From the NCBI RefSeq assembly GCF_029227915.1, contig NC_079883.1, positions 12,960,001-13,020,000 of the forward strand: a stretch of DNA of 60,000 nucleotides. Direction: 5' to 3'. Positions 41,601-47,130 of the stretch are shown piece by piece; within the stretch, counting starts at the first letter, position 1, and every line of letters begins with the position of its first letter. The stretch comes from Hydractinia symbiolongicarpus. Lineage: Eukaryota; Cnidaria; Hydrozoa; Anthoathecata; Hydractiniidae. The notes under the pieces were generated by a model that did not search any database, was not told where the DNA came from, and saw only the letters and a program-made list of their open reading frames with translations. The translations under genes and the position numbers were made by a program.

Positions 41601-41623
41601 CTTTCCACTTCTGCCTCCGCCAT
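198..41623 (-). CDS. BIRC6: BIRC6 (BRUCE/apollon) giant BIR-UBC ubiquitin ligase, 42 coding exons
   Basis: BIRC6 is a very large cytosolic and Golgi-associated E2/E3 hybrid that works with UBA6 and ubiquitinates pro-apoptotic proteins (SMAC, HTRA2, caspase-9) and LC3; this role is known from mammals and flies. Here 42 exons read from 41623 down to 198 join with GT-AG borders and matching phases into 12,285 nt, or 4,094 residues plus a TAG stop. Mammalian BIRC6 is about 4,850 residues. Collinear matches to the human protein run along much of the length: the N-terminal beta-propeller, the BIR motif with [16 protein letters not shown], helical-repeat segments such as [11 protein letters not shown], and a C-terminal UBC domain. 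The first ATG gives MAEAEVESS and is the natural start, because the frame then enters a conserved propeller strand. No AATAAA was found after the stop before the window ends. Exon-by-exon coordinates are in the block entries. Certain as to family; single small exons could still be missed or mis-bordered. Confidence 0.97.
2725..2912 (+). mobile_element. Helitron family 2, 3'-terminal fragment in BIRC6 intron 38
   Basis: The 3' end has the Helitron layout: a GTGGATATTTCCAC hairpin at about 2883-2896, then a short spacer, then CTAG at 2909-2912 followed by a host T. The sequence from about 2730 is collinear with the 3' part of the copy at 47131-47845 (CCTTATATTTCCTTA, then TTCGTCAA, AACAAATTTCGCC and CTAAGTGGAT). 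The 5' end is missing. No protein is encoded. Confidence 0.75.
2950..3281 (-). CDS. BIRC6: BIRC6 exon 38: linker before the UBC domain
   Basis: A 332-nt exon (phase 2 to phase 1), residues 3,657-3,767. It encodes [17 protein letters not shown] and [22 protein letters not shown] (human LTLLVPDIQKTAEIVYAATTSL) and ends [12 protein letters not shown] (human KYVAVMKKLQFD). The donor is GTATGA, weaker than others in the gene. It lies 31 bp from the end of a Helitron remnant in intron 38. Confidence 0.93.
3698..5522 (-). CDS. BIRC6: BIRC6 exons 34-37: conserved C-terminal scaffold
   Basis: Exons are 5312-5522, 4523-4667, 4276-4411 and 3698-3896; residues 3,427-3,656. Anchors are [26 protein letters not shown] (human LLRRMALEIGALHLILVCLSALSHH), [23 protein letters not shown] (human [23 protein letters not shown]), [15 protein letters not shown] and [23 protein letters not shown] (human VLDMARHVPLYRALLELLRAIAS), and [12 protein letters not shown] (human KTCVDTYTNRLR). 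This is among the most conserved parts of the protein. The 5' flank of exon 34 is formed by a minisatellite. Confidence 0.96.
5527..5795. repeat. ~36-bp minisatellite next to BIRC6 exon 34
   Basis: About eight diverged units of roughly 35-36 bp, each with AACAGAATGAGGAGC followed by a variable ATATGAACAAATACTACACA part. It begins within 5 bp of the exon 34 acceptor (AG at 5523-5524 on the complement). Because the period is near a multiple of three, several frames on both strands stay open across it; these are not genes. Confidence 0.85.
5796..7143. other. BIRC6 intron 33, remainder: no recognised content
   Basis: Simple AT-rich intron sequence with short poly-A/T runs. I see no transposon termini, tRNA or coding similarity. 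A minus-strand open stretch at 6600-6896 has a hydrophobic start but no homology or splice context. Confidence 0.5.
7144..8537 (-). CDS. BIRC6: BIRC6 exon 33: large conserved scaffold exon
   Basis: A 1,394-nt exon, residues 2,962-3,426. It starts [20 protein letters not shown] after an ATTTTTAG acceptor at 8538. Landmarks are [20 protein letters not shown] (human DWLGGSEVNPLWTALLFLL), [19 protein letters not shown] with [16 protein letters not shown] (human FLQLMLEDEKVTMFLQ... KFRTLHLPV), a Lys/Glu-rich linker with [33 protein letters not shown] (human TLAQLLTLLYDRKLPQ), and [20 protein letters not shown] with LLRLMLGVK (human LRLPGYAEVLLKERKHAQCLLRLVLGV). The human protein has a ubiquitin-like fold near this point; I cannot verify it from sequence alone. 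An open frame runs past the donor at 7143 to about 6998, but it is intronic. Confidence 0.93.
8770..12144 (-). CDS. BIRC6: BIRC6 exons 30-32: helical repeats split by a Helitron-filled intron
   Basis: Exons are 12016-12144, 9448-9651 and 8770-8940; residues 2,794-2,961. Exon 30 gives [19 protein letters not shown], exon 31 gives [24 protein letters not shown] and [22 protein letters not shown], exon 32 gives [18 protein letters not shown]. These amphipathic helices fit the repeat scaffold; similarity to human is weak. The reading of exon 31 is fixed by phase 2 on both sides. Another frame over the same bases (9472-9705) also stays open and has His/Cys residues, but it lacks a compatible splice frame. 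Confidence 0.85.
9201..9391. repeat. Four-copy tandem repeat of ~47-60 bp in BIRC6 intron 31
   Basis: Four diverged copies of a unit containing AACACAAAATACTCTCTG, then TGTAACTTAAGCTTTAATGC. Copies begin near 9201, 9248, 9308 and 9355. It lies about 55 bp from the exon 31 donor. No coding content. Confidence 0.8.
9669..11939 (-). mobile_element. Non-autonomous Helitron family 1, copy 1 (intron 30)
   Basis: Read on the minus strand, the element starts with TC at 11939-11938 after a host A and ends in CTAG at 9672-9669 before a host T. A GTGGATTCTTCCAC hairpin lies about 10 nt before the end. These are the hallmarks of Helitrons (5' TC, 3' hairpin plus CTRR, insertion between A and T without target-site duplication). 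It is near-identical to the copy at 16279-18840 apart from a ~287-bp segment. It encodes no Rep/helicase. The body contains diverged ~95-bp tandem units. It makes up nearly all of intron 30. Confidence 0.85.
11940..13911. other. Ends of BIRC6 introns 28-30, no recognised element
   Basis: Intron 29 (12145-12575) and intron 28 (12710-13911) are AT-rich with no transposon termini or RNA genes visible. A minus-strand open frame at 12295-12642 overlaps exon 29 in the wrong frame and is not coding. Confidence 0.5.
12576..14321 (-). CDS. BIRC6: BIRC6 exons 27-29: second galactose-binding-like jelly roll
   Basis: Exons are 14121-14321, 13912-14039 and 12576-12709; residues 2,640-2,793. The block reads [12 protein letters not shown], then [22 protein letters not shown], then [19 protein letters not shown], then [25 protein letters not shown] in pieces. 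Human BIRC6 has RRARSAAWSYIFLPEEAWCDLTIHLPSAVLLKEIHIQPHL ... VCLRLHRPRDASTLGLSQIKLLG at the same place. The human protein continues with several hundred residues that are largely missing here, because exon 29 goes straight into the shorter exon 30. Confidence 0.92.
14568..16081 (-). CDS. BIRC6: BIRC6 exons 24-26: armadillo-like helical repeats
   Basis: Exons are 15740-16081, 14999-15333 and 14568-14762; residues 2,349-2,639. Exon 24 ends with [19 protein letters not shown] (human RDQLMFDLLKLVNILVQLP). Exon 25 carries [18 protein letters not shown] (human LFTILTTLSKKASTVHMML) and [10 protein letters not shown]. Exon 26 begins [15 protein letters not shown] (human GGVQLICNNMVTST) and ends [10 protein letters not shown] (human GIHNFAPLG). 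Phases 2, 1 and 1 are compatible throughout. Confidence 0.92.
16279..18840 (-). mobile_element. Non-autonomous Helitron family 1, copy 2 (intron 23)
   Basis: It has the same termini as copy 1: CTAG at 16282-16279 before a host T, hairpin GTGGATTCTTCCAC, and TC at 18840-18839 after a host A. It has an extra segment at about 16761-17047 that copy 1 lacks; TTTGCA occurs at both borders of that segment. Apart from this, differences are scattered substitutions and small indels. No coding capacity. Confidence 0.85.
18870..19283. repeat. Dispersed ~415-bp repeat, copy A
   Basis: Matches 53242-53656 in the same orientation, from TTGATTTCC(A/G)CCAGC(A/G)AAGG through GCAGCGCAGCTAGGCTGGAC to TTGAGTTGTAT(G/T)TTAACATTGC. 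There are no clear inverted ends or protein. It lies 30 bp from the 5' end of the Helitron copy 2. The class is unknown. Confidence 0.8.
19911..19996 (-). mobile_element. Degenerate Helitron 3' end
   Basis: On the minus strand a weak ATGGATTTTTTTACAG hairpin is followed by CTAG at 19914-19911 and a host T. The rest of the element is interrupted by the next Helitron, whose 3' end is at 19998. Only about 85 bp is visible. Confidence 0.45.
19998..20739 (-). mobile_element. Helitron family 2, near-complete copy (intron 23)
   Basis: The 3' end on the minus strand has GTGGATTTTTCCAC, then the spacer ending in CGA, then CTAG at 20001-19998 and a host T. The 5' part has the AATAATACGCC and GTCTGTCTGTCTGTGAC motif that the family uses near its start. 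The exact TC start is not preserved, possibly because the next copy abuts it at 20741. It includes repeated units with TTATATCTC, CATTTTCT and TGACGTCAGCA. Non-coding. Confidence 0.75.
20741..21182 (-). mobile_element. Helitron family 2, short complete copy (intron 23)
   Basis: On the minus strand it starts TCCTTATCATAATACGC at 21182 after a host A, and ends with hairpin GTGGATTTTTCCAC plus CTAG at 20744-20741 and a host T. It is 442 bp. It shares with the copy at 47131-47845 the GTGGATGTGTTCA and TGACG...CAATAACACTA segments. Non-coding. Confidence 0.8.
21324..22393 (-). CDS. BIRC6: BIRC6 exon 23: large helical-repeat exon
   Basis: A 1,070-nt exon (phase 0 to phase 2) coding residues 1,993-2,348. 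It begins with [27 protein letters not shown], matching human ARIANATRPTIHLCEIVNEPQLERLLLLL. It then has a long charged helical section with many Lys and Glu ([18 protein letters not shown]...). The section near [29 protein letters not shown] fits human LNVCFNKLFSMLQVHHVQLESLLQLWLTLS. Upstream is intron 22 and downstream is the 5.2 kb, Helitron-filled intron 23. Confidence 0.9.
22958..25638 (-). CDS. BIRC6: BIRC6 exons 20-22: helical repeats
   Basis: Exons are 25448-25638, 23735-23889 and 22958-23188, coding residues 1,800-1,992. Exon 20 gives [20 protein letters not shown] with [15 protein letters not shown], aligning with human LDIPMISWVVMLVSRLLDY. Exon 21 ([15 protein letters not shown]) is a Trp-rich acidic linker. 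Exon 22 ([20 protein letters not shown]... LILCCK) resembles human VVQKLVLFLLSMDFTCHADLLLFVCKVLA. Exon 21 is the least conserved of the set and its exact human counterpart is unclear. The donors GTATTT, GTATGT and GTATTA are all on the strong side for this gene. Confidence 0.85.
23890..25447. other. BIRC6 intron 20: no recognised element
   Basis: AT-rich intron with simple sequence, including a GATAGA-rich patch near 24480-24510 and long A runs near 24900-25060. Short open stretches on both strands have no homology or splice context. Confidence 0.5.
25799..27293 (-). CDS. BIRC6: BIRC6 exons 18-19: galactose-binding-like jelly roll and following helices
   Basis: Exon 18 is 27033-27293 and exon 19 is 25799-26463; residues 1,492-1,799. 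The sequence [19 protein letters not shown], then [21 protein letters not shown] and [16 protein letters not shown], follows human IIERMHSGARRFVTLDFGRPILLTDVLIP...LIPPPVCRFMKI strand by strand. Exon 19 continues with [13 protein letters not shown] (human KIPLGFYYGHTY). It then enters a helical repeat with the human-like pattern [10 protein letters not shown] and [11 protein letters not shown]. The jelly-roll (carbohydrate-binding-module-like) assignment is from recalled BIRC6 structural work and from the beta pattern, not from a search. Confidence 0.92.
27473..27736 (-). CDS. BIRC6: BIRC6 exon 17: glutamine- and proline-containing linker
   Basis: This 88-codon exon (phase 0 to phase 0) begins [16 protein letters not shown] and ends [19 protein letters not shown]. 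It sits between the conserved FVCVTV segment and the jelly-roll of exon 18, where human BIRC6 has a long Gln-rich coiled linker followed by a proline-rich stretch. The cnidarian-like version is much shorter. There is no recognisable fold. The acceptor is GATAG at 27737-27738 and the donor GTAAGT is at 27467-27472. Confidence 0.8.
28048..28805. mobile_element. TIR element with long G and C runs (intron 16)
   Basis: Perfect 17-bp terminal inverted repeats, CCCTATTCGGTCCGGGG at 28048-28064 and its complement at 28789-28805, bound a 758-bp non-coding element. Just inside lie a run of 23 G (28086-28108) and a run of 16 C (28777-28792), each next to a CGGAATCC/CGGATTCC motif, so the inverted similarity extends inward. 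No transposase. Target-site duplication not resolved. Likely a non-autonomous DNA transposon. Confidence 0.75.
28806..29777. other. Remainder of BIRC6 intron 16
   Basis: AT-rich intron DNA with many poly-A/T tracts. A minus-strand open stretch at 29131-29391 is Lys/Phe-rich and reflects A+T bias. No feature supported. Confidence 0.5.
29778..32463 (-). CDS. BIRC6: BIRC6 exons 11-16: helical scaffold and beta-sandwich region
   Basis: Exons are 32238-32463, 31243-31887, 31015-31131, 30589-30828, 30089-30225 and 29778-29923, coding residues 900-1403. Anchors to the human protein are [11 protein letters not shown] (human TSLVELTRFE), [18 protein letters not shown] with a beta-sandwich look, [11 protein letters not shown], the short stretch beginning [12 protein letters not shown] (human RYGLYSSPFDPV), and [20 protein letters not shown] (human GLLEVEPLHFTCVSTSDGTR). 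All six joins keep frame. Exon 13 is cysteine-rich ([10 protein letters not shown]) but has no second metal pair, so I do not call a zinc finger there. Confidence 0.9.
32639..34590 (-). CDS. BIRC6: BIRC6 exons 8-10: second half of propeller with a long charged insert
   Basis: Exon 8 is 34541-34590, exon 9 is 34320-34415, exon 10 is 32639-34214 (1,576 nt, the longest exon). Exons 8-9 give [26 protein letters not shown], matching the human blade ending in GKICIWDVSKLMKVHLKFEI. Exon 10 opens with [14 protein letters not shown], then passes into about 200 residues rich in Ser, Lys, Glu and Asp that look disordered. It returns to propeller-like sequence near [14 protein letters not shown], where human BIRC6 has LSAINQVEALNNLNKLN, and ends in [17 protein letters not shown], which fits the last blade. 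The disordered stretch is low in conservation and probably lineage-specific. Confidence 0.9.
34917..36681 (-). CDS. BIRC6: BIRC6 exons 4-7: BIR zinc-binding domain
   Basis: Exons are 36443-36681, 36084-36129 (46 nt), 35382-35470 and 34917-34990. Together they encode residues 177-325. The BIR begins at [20 protein letters not shown] and continues through [20 protein letters not shown] and [23 protein letters not shown]. The zinc ligands of the fold (CxxC in CFTC, then His and Cys in RHSANC) are all present, and the tryptophan and glutamate positions of the IAP-binding-motif groove look intact. In mammals this domain binds caspases, SMAC and HTRA2 and places them in front of the UBC domain. The spread over four short exons required joining across phases 2, 0, 2 and 1, all of which fit. 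Confidence 0.95.
36998..41623 (-). CDS. BIRC6: BIRC6 exons 1-3: start codon and N-terminal beta-propeller
   Basis: Exon 1 is 41446-41623 (ATG at 41621-41623, ends phase 1), exon 2 is 38700-38875, exon 3 is 36998-37171. They encode residues 1-176. The residues [18 protein letters not shown] align with the human SYHPALNAILAVTSRGTIKVID strand, and the exon 2 product with the following propeller blades. Exon 3 ([13 protein letters not shown]...) is a helical linker seen in the same place in vertebrates. The donors are GTAAGG-like, GTAAAG and GTATGT; the exon 2 and 3 acceptors are TCTAG and TATAG. The ATG follows a region with no upstream coding signal. Intron 1 is 2.57 kb and contains a MITE close to the exon 1 donor. 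Confidence 0.9.
37290..38560. mobile_element. LINE reverse-transcriptase remnant between long inverted repeats (intron 2)
   Basis: The centre (37660-38060, plus strand) translates in pieces to a decayed reverse transcriptase: [12 protein letters not shown] / [10 protein letters not shown] and then [13 protein letters not shown], corresponding to the QGSxLGPLLF and FADD region. It has many frameshifts and stops. On both sides lie about 300 bp of inverted similarity: left arm roughly 37290-37610, right arm 38245-38560, sharing ATATATTTCTGTTTTA, GAACTTAAATAGAGAAAAC and CCACAAG(C/T)TTGTAAAAAT. Not a gene. Confidence 0.7.
39506..39624. repeat. Short inverted-repeat element in BIRC6 intron 1
   Basis: Perfect 15-bp inverted repeats (TTTTGGTGCGTGATT at 39506-39520 and its complement at 39610-39624) enclose a GC-richer 89-bp core. 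Part of the core (GGGGATCGCGCCCC) is itself palindromic. Possibly a tiny MITE or a structured SINE fragment. No coding. Confidence 0.55.
40977..41339. mobile_element. MITE in BIRC6 intron 1
   Basis: A 363-bp segment with imperfect terminal inverted repeats starting GGCCACC: the left end continues AAATATGTTTGGTTAGAGTCA, the right end (complement) AAATATAATTGGTTAGCGTCA. Both arms reach GAGTCGGTCGG. ATA flanks both sides, consistent with a short target duplication. It ends 106 bp from the exon 1 donor. Confidence 0.75.
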
Positions 41624-42660
41624 GTTATGTACTTCTGCCCGTCAGCACTATTTGCAATGTCAGCATTTTGACACAGGCGAAACATACACGCTCCTCCACC
41701 ATCGTTTCAACTTATTGGAAAAACTGAATAACACTGCTTTATGCAAAGACACCATATAAAATGTTCGTTTATTATAAGAATCCTGGACACATTAGAATCG
41801 ATAAAGTAAAATTCTTCGCAGGATAAGGTCTTGTACAACCTCATCCCCAGGATCTTGTGCCCCTTCTCTGAGCCGTTATAAGGGAGTGTCCAACAACCCT
41901 TTTCGCCGCTATCAAATTTATCGAAAAGGCAAAATGCCCTGTTGACGTAGTTGGGGCTTGCACACTGTTCAAAGACATATCTTGGTTAACCAGTTCTTTG
42001 CAACTATGTGGATGCCAGAAAACTGATTGTGAGACGTTCGTACACGCATTTACTCAAAAATTTACTAAAAAAGAAGACGGCATGCAACGCGATTCTGTTA
42101 GTGTTCATCCGCCCTTGAGAGTGCATGCAGGGGGAGGGGGGTGCATACACTTTTCTTGAGGGCAGGTATGAGGCTGCAGGAGAGCCAAAAACAATCCGTG
42201 TCGCTTCGAGTCCTTCTTGTTTTGTGTCTTGAACTCGGATTTTTGGTCGTTAATATGTGAAGTCCCTAATATGTAAAGTCCCTAGAGATCAGCACTGCAA
42301 TTGCGATGACCCTCTCTATTGGCACCTGAATTTATTTTTCGCCTTGCTCGGGGAAACAAGGGCGGGAAATATTTGAGACCCTGGAGGGCATACAGAGGGG
42401 CGGGTTACACCCCGCCCCTTTATTGTGCTTGCTCAGAAGATTTGCCGCAACTCATGGACAACAAGTCAGACCAAGCCAGACAGCCAGGAAAAAGGAGAAG
42501 AATAGTTCTGGTATTTTGTATGTCTCTGATTTCGTAAAAAAGCCTTTTAAAGCAAATTGTTTTAAAATGGGTTCTATACTCTGTTTAAATTTTACTATGA
42601 GATCTCTGAAATTGAAAAAAAGAGAGCTGTGTGTTTATTTCTTGAGTATATAGCTAACTA
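41624..42660. other. Upstream of BIRC6: putative promoter region and unclassified DNA
   Basis: The first 150 bp before the ATG should hold the 5' UTR and core promoter of BIRC6, but I see no TATA box or initiator that I would defend. A GC stem at 42397-42418 (GGGGCGGG, short loop, CCCGCCCC) stands out in this AT-rich DNA. No ORF with homology. Confidence 0.35.
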
Positions 42661-42671
42661 TATAGCTAGCT

Positions 42672-43220
42672 AGCTATAACTCCTGCCAAATCTTTCTTGA
42701 TCTACCTCTGGGCTTTGCCCAAGAAACTGTAAGTCTCTACACTTTTACCCAGTTATCCTCCTCCATTCTTTGCAAATGTCCCAACCAACTTAATCTTCTT
42801 ATCTGGATAACATCTCCAATGCTTAAGAATACTAGCCTGCTTCTTAGCTCATCTGTACTCTTTCTTGTCTCTCAACCTTACCATTCTCATATCATTCTTT
42901 TTTAAAGGGTCAAGATCTTCCTGCTTCACTGTCCATGTCTTACTACGACACACCGCTTCACACAACATAACACTTCCTATACAACGTTCCCTTGCCTCTG
43001 ATTCTGCTGGTTAACATTTTCCAAACAGAACCTTTCCTGCAAGTAACACTTTCCAACACCTCTTTAACTATCCAAAATATTACCTAAGTTAACAGTATTT
43101 ATTAACTATTGTCTCTAATAAGCCACTGTTATGCATAATTAAAGCTGGCAAAACTTTGTTGTCTATAATCTCACCTTTGCAACGCTTACATACAAACTAA
43201 ATGTCAGCTCTCAAGGGCTC
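42672..43220 (-). mobile_element. LINE-B fragment, minus-strand copy
   Basis: The complement translates, with frameshifts, to RADI-FVCKRCKGEIID, then a gap, then LTSRIRGKGTLYRKCYVV and VIQIRRLSWLGHLQRMEEDNWV, AKPRGRSRKIWQEL. It parallels the plus-strand LINE-B copy at 44576-45355 but retains a segment that the other has lost. It is the C-terminal part of a non-LTR reverse transcriptase, inactive. Confidence 0.75.
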
Positions 43221-43307
43221 TCAAGGACATGCTCAAAAAACATAGGCAGGGTTATGGTCATTTGTGAACATTGGTATACCATGTTAAATTTTTATTTCTG
43301 TTGATTG

Positions 43308-43565
43308 GGACTATGTAGCTTAGTGGTTGTACCTCCCAAACTTTGTGCAGGAGAGATCAGTGTTTCATTCCAATTAGCAGTGTTTTAATATGGACAAATG
43401 AATGTTACCATAGCCCGGGTTAAACCCCAGCAATATGAGGGAAATGATTGCACTGGGCGGTTGGATGTTGCAGGGAGTTGTGGTAGAGCGCAAACTGAGC
43501 ATTAAATACTTTCGAAGTCACAGTTTAAGCCATTGTCCCTCCTGGAATTAATGGACACCATATAT
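43308..43565 (+). mobile_element. tRNA-derived SINE candidate
   Basis: An A-box TAGCTTAGTGG at about 43316 and a degenerate B-box GTTTCATTCC about 55 nt downstream fit a tRNA-like pol III promoter. They are followed by about 180 bp of body ending near CTCCTGGAATTAATGGAC. A true tRNA is unlikely because the acceptor stem does not pair. Only one copy is seen here. Confidence 0.5.
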
Positions 43566-44235
43566 CGCTCAATATTTGTGATGCTAGTCATGTAAAATAT
43601 AGACATCTATCTACAATAAAATTTGCTGACTATAGAGAAGAAAACCTCTTGTATGGCAGCAGAAATCCAACCAAATATCAAAAGCTAGTGATGTCAGAAA
43701 AATGTTGTCGGAAATTTTTTTATAATGATGTTTACCTTGTGTATTACTATTATCATTCCTGCATTGAACGCCCCTTGTCACAGAAATCTTTATAAGCATA
43801 GAAGGCAATTTTGTAAATGAGAGTTTTCTTCTAAAAGCACAGTCACTTTTTGCACCTGCTTAAGGAATTTCCAAACCAACCTGAGCACACATGATTTCTA
43901 GCATGACATAATGTTTTTATTTTCTGTTAACTATGTCTTCTATGCACATGTATGTATGAGCAACAAAAACTATGCAACAATAAAAAAAAATTAAGTGAAA
44001 ATATTGTTAAAACTTGCTTTTAAACAGTATTTACTGTAACGTATCTTAAAGGGAACCTGAGGTATAAAATGTTAAACTTATGTTAAAGAACTTGCGTTCT
44101 CAAGATATTCACATTCTAAGAATTTTAGTTTTAATTATGCGCTCAATGTGATACCTTGCTTCAAAATGTCTATCACATTAAGCCCACCATAGCATCCTCA
44201 AGGCTTGGTGTGAATAAAATATTTTATCTATCAAG

Positions 44236-46992
44236 AAAACTTGAATATGTTTTATCGAAATTCCAACAGCCAAAGGCAAAGCTCTTATAATTGGTTGTAT
44301 CTATAGGCATCCGTCTATGGAAATCTCTGACTTCAGTGATAACTACTTTAGTCCTCTCTTATATAAGCTTTCTATGGATAATAAAGATGTAGTCTTATTA
44401 GGAGATTTCAATATTAATTTGTTAAATGTTGAATTTGATCATAATATTTCTAATTTTGTAATAAAATTATCATGTCATTCTTTCCTTCCTAATATAAACC
44501 TGCCCAGTAGGATAACTAGTACCAGTAAAACATTAATTGATGATATTTTTGTAACTTCTCTAATTCTTCTTGTGATTTGATGATTTGGTTCTCATAGCAG
44601 AGTCGATGGAAGAATTAGTTGAAAAGTTTGAGAAGTGGAAGAAAGGACTAGAATAGAAAGGGCTAAGGGTAAACACAGCAAAGTCTAAAGTCATGATTAG
44701 TAGCATTGCAGCCAAGTGTGACCTTGTAGTTGGAAAGTGGCCTTGTGGAGTTTGCAGGAAAGGGGTTGGTAGTAACTCAATTTTTTGTCAGACTTGCAAG
44801 TATTGGGTACATGAGAAGTGCAGTAGTATTGGTGGAAGGTTAAGAGCTGACATTCAGTTTGTATGCAAGCGTTGCAAAGGTGAGATTATAGAGAATGAAG
44901 TATTTCCAGGTTCAATGATGTACAGCAGTGGCTCGTTAGAGATAGTTGAGAACTTCTGTTACTTAGGTTTAGAAAGGAATAATATGAGAATGGTTAGGTG
45001 GATGTGTAACGCCAGTCTGAGAGACAGAAAGAGTTCAGATGAGCTAAGAAGCAGGCTAAGTATCCGTAGAATTGAAGATATTATCCAGATATGAAGATTG
45101 AATTGGCTGAGGCACTTGGAAAGAATGGAGGAGGATAATTGGGTAAGAAATTGTATAGACTTGATAGTTCCTGGGACAAAGCCCAGAGGCAGACCAAGAC
45201 TTGGCAGAAGGTTATAAGGACAGACTTGATACAAAGAAAGTTGAGTTTAGATCTAACACAGTCTAAATCAGATTGGAAGAGGGTCATTAACATACCCCGT
45301 CCAACCCATGCTAGCATGGAAAACAGACGTTAAGCCGAGAATGATGATGACGATGATGTTTCTGGTAATATAGTAGCAGGCATATCTGATCACTTACCTC
45401 AATTTCTCTTTGCTGATAAATCTCCTAGACATGCTATTTAATCATGTCATCAGTATCGTGAATGGAAGAACTTTAACCAAGAAAATTTTATTCTTGACTT
45501 TTTTTAAATTGATTGGGACAATGTAATAAAACTTAATAAACTAGATGTAAATTTTTCTTTTAATTCTTATATTCAAACTGAAACTAAATTAATTACCAAC
45601 CAGTAATTAACAACTAGTGGCCCCCAGTGGAAACAATCCATCTTGGGCCTCTCCTCTTCTTATATTATATATAAGACTTATTTCATGCTATTAAATTTAG
45701 GGAGGTCCATCATTTTGCGGATGATACCAACTTGTTACACGTCAATAAAGATCTTAAACATCTACAAAAGGCGATTGTGTTATTGGCTTCATGCCAATAA
45801 AATTTCGATAAACACATCAAAAACCGAATACATTATATTTAAACCTAGACGTAAATCTACTCACAATTTTAATTTTAAAATAAAGATTAATGGTAATCGT
45901 ATTAATTCTAGTGTCATGATTAAATATTTAGATATTTTACTTGATTCCGACCTTTCCCTGGAGATCTCATATTAATTTACTAATTCCAAACTTAAAAGAG
46001 CTAATGCCATTTTATCTAAACTGCGCCATTATGTCACGAGAAATACTCTTCGTCAGCACTTTTTCATTCCCATCTTTCATATTGTTACCAGATTTCGGGT
46101 CAGGCCACTTTTTTCTTAGTTAATACAATTTTAACTCTTCAATACGTATTATTACTTTTTCACATCCTCATTCTCATGCTAATCCACTTTTCTCCCGATT
46201 TAAAATCTTAAAATTTCCTGATTATGTCCACCTTCATAATGTCCTATTTCTTAAAAAAAATTACTTTAAACACACTCTTATTCTCTGTCATTAAAACTTG
46301 GTATTGATTTTTCTGTTAACTACGGTACTTGTGGATATAATAATGGTCTTATAAGTGTTGCTTCTGTTCAAACGTTATCTTACAGTTTAAATTCAACTCG
46401 CTTTCAATCCATTTGATCGTGGAACAAGTTTATCCAACATTTCAACTTATCCTTCCTCAATTTATCATCTAATGCTTTAAGGATTAAATTAACTGATTTT
46501 TTTTTTACAATCTTATACCCAACAATACTTCCTTATTTCTTAAACTGCTTATTTCAAGCGAGTTGTTTAAAACTTTTGTCATTACACTAGGGTCATGTGT
46601 GTGTGTGTGTGTGTTGTGTGTCAATGTGCTGTTTGTGTGTGTGTAAATGTGTGTCCAATGGTTTTCAGTTTTTGTTTTGTTTTGTTTATTGTTTGTTTTT
46701 TTGTTTTTTATTTATTTATTTTTATTTATTTTTTTCCTGGTTATTTAATTGATATATACCCCATTTCATATATTCCTAAATTGTCATGGATCATAGTTCT
46801 TTAATCAAAGGTGGCCTCACATTTTTCTAGCTATGCTATAGTGTTGTCTCCTGAATAATCTTTATGGATGTGTGGATATCATTATTTTTTATATTTATAT
46901 TGTATTTCATTTTTGCTGTTATCTTTACAAATGAATAAGTCTTGTAAATTTCTTATTCCGAATAAATGACTACTTACTTACTACTTACTCAA
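44236..46992 (+). mobile_element. LINE-A, L2/CR1-like non-LTR retrotransposon, decayed
   Basis: The 5' part encodes an exonuclease-endonuclease-phosphatase domain: ALIIGCIYRHPS, VVLLGDFNINLLN, then after the nested insertion AGISDHLPQFL. Next come reverse-transcriptase pieces LGPLLF, HFADDTNLLHVNKDLKHL, WLHANKISINTSKTEYIIF and KYLDILLDSDLSWRSHI, and a C-terminal HFNLSFLNLSSNALRIKL. A large part of the RT fingers is deleted and frameshifts occur. The 3' end has an ACTT-type tail near 46963-46992. It includes a (GT)n tract at about 46593-46640. Confidence 0.8.
44576..45355 (+). mobile_element. LINE-B, 5'-truncated LINE nested in LINE-A, with a zinc finger in the RT tail
   Basis: It starts with a DDLVLIAES-like RT motif, then EKFEKWKKGLE and VNTAKSKVMISS. 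A cysteine/histidine finger follows (CGVCRKGVGSNSIFCQTC, YWVHEKC, VCKRC), then EIVENFCYLG, MVRWMCNASLRDRKSSDEL, IRRIEDIIQI and HLERMEEDNWV. The 3' end is a GATGAT-rich tail at 45337-45355. The surrounding LINE-A endonuclease reading resumes right after it (AGISDHLPQ), so it was inserted there. Inactive (truncated). Confidence 0.8.
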
Positions 46993-47130
46993 TAGACAAT
47001 CTCGATGTATCGTGATATGTTGAGAGTAATGATATATCTTTTTTGCTTTTCAATTCACAGCATAAAGTTCTTCCTAAAAGTAGCTATAGCATGAGAGAAA
47101 AAAATGATAATCTTGAAACAAATAATTTAA

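Noticed and set aside
43308-43380. tRNA gene
   Set aside because: A-box and B-box-like motifs exist but acceptor and anticodon stems do not pair; a SINE fits better.
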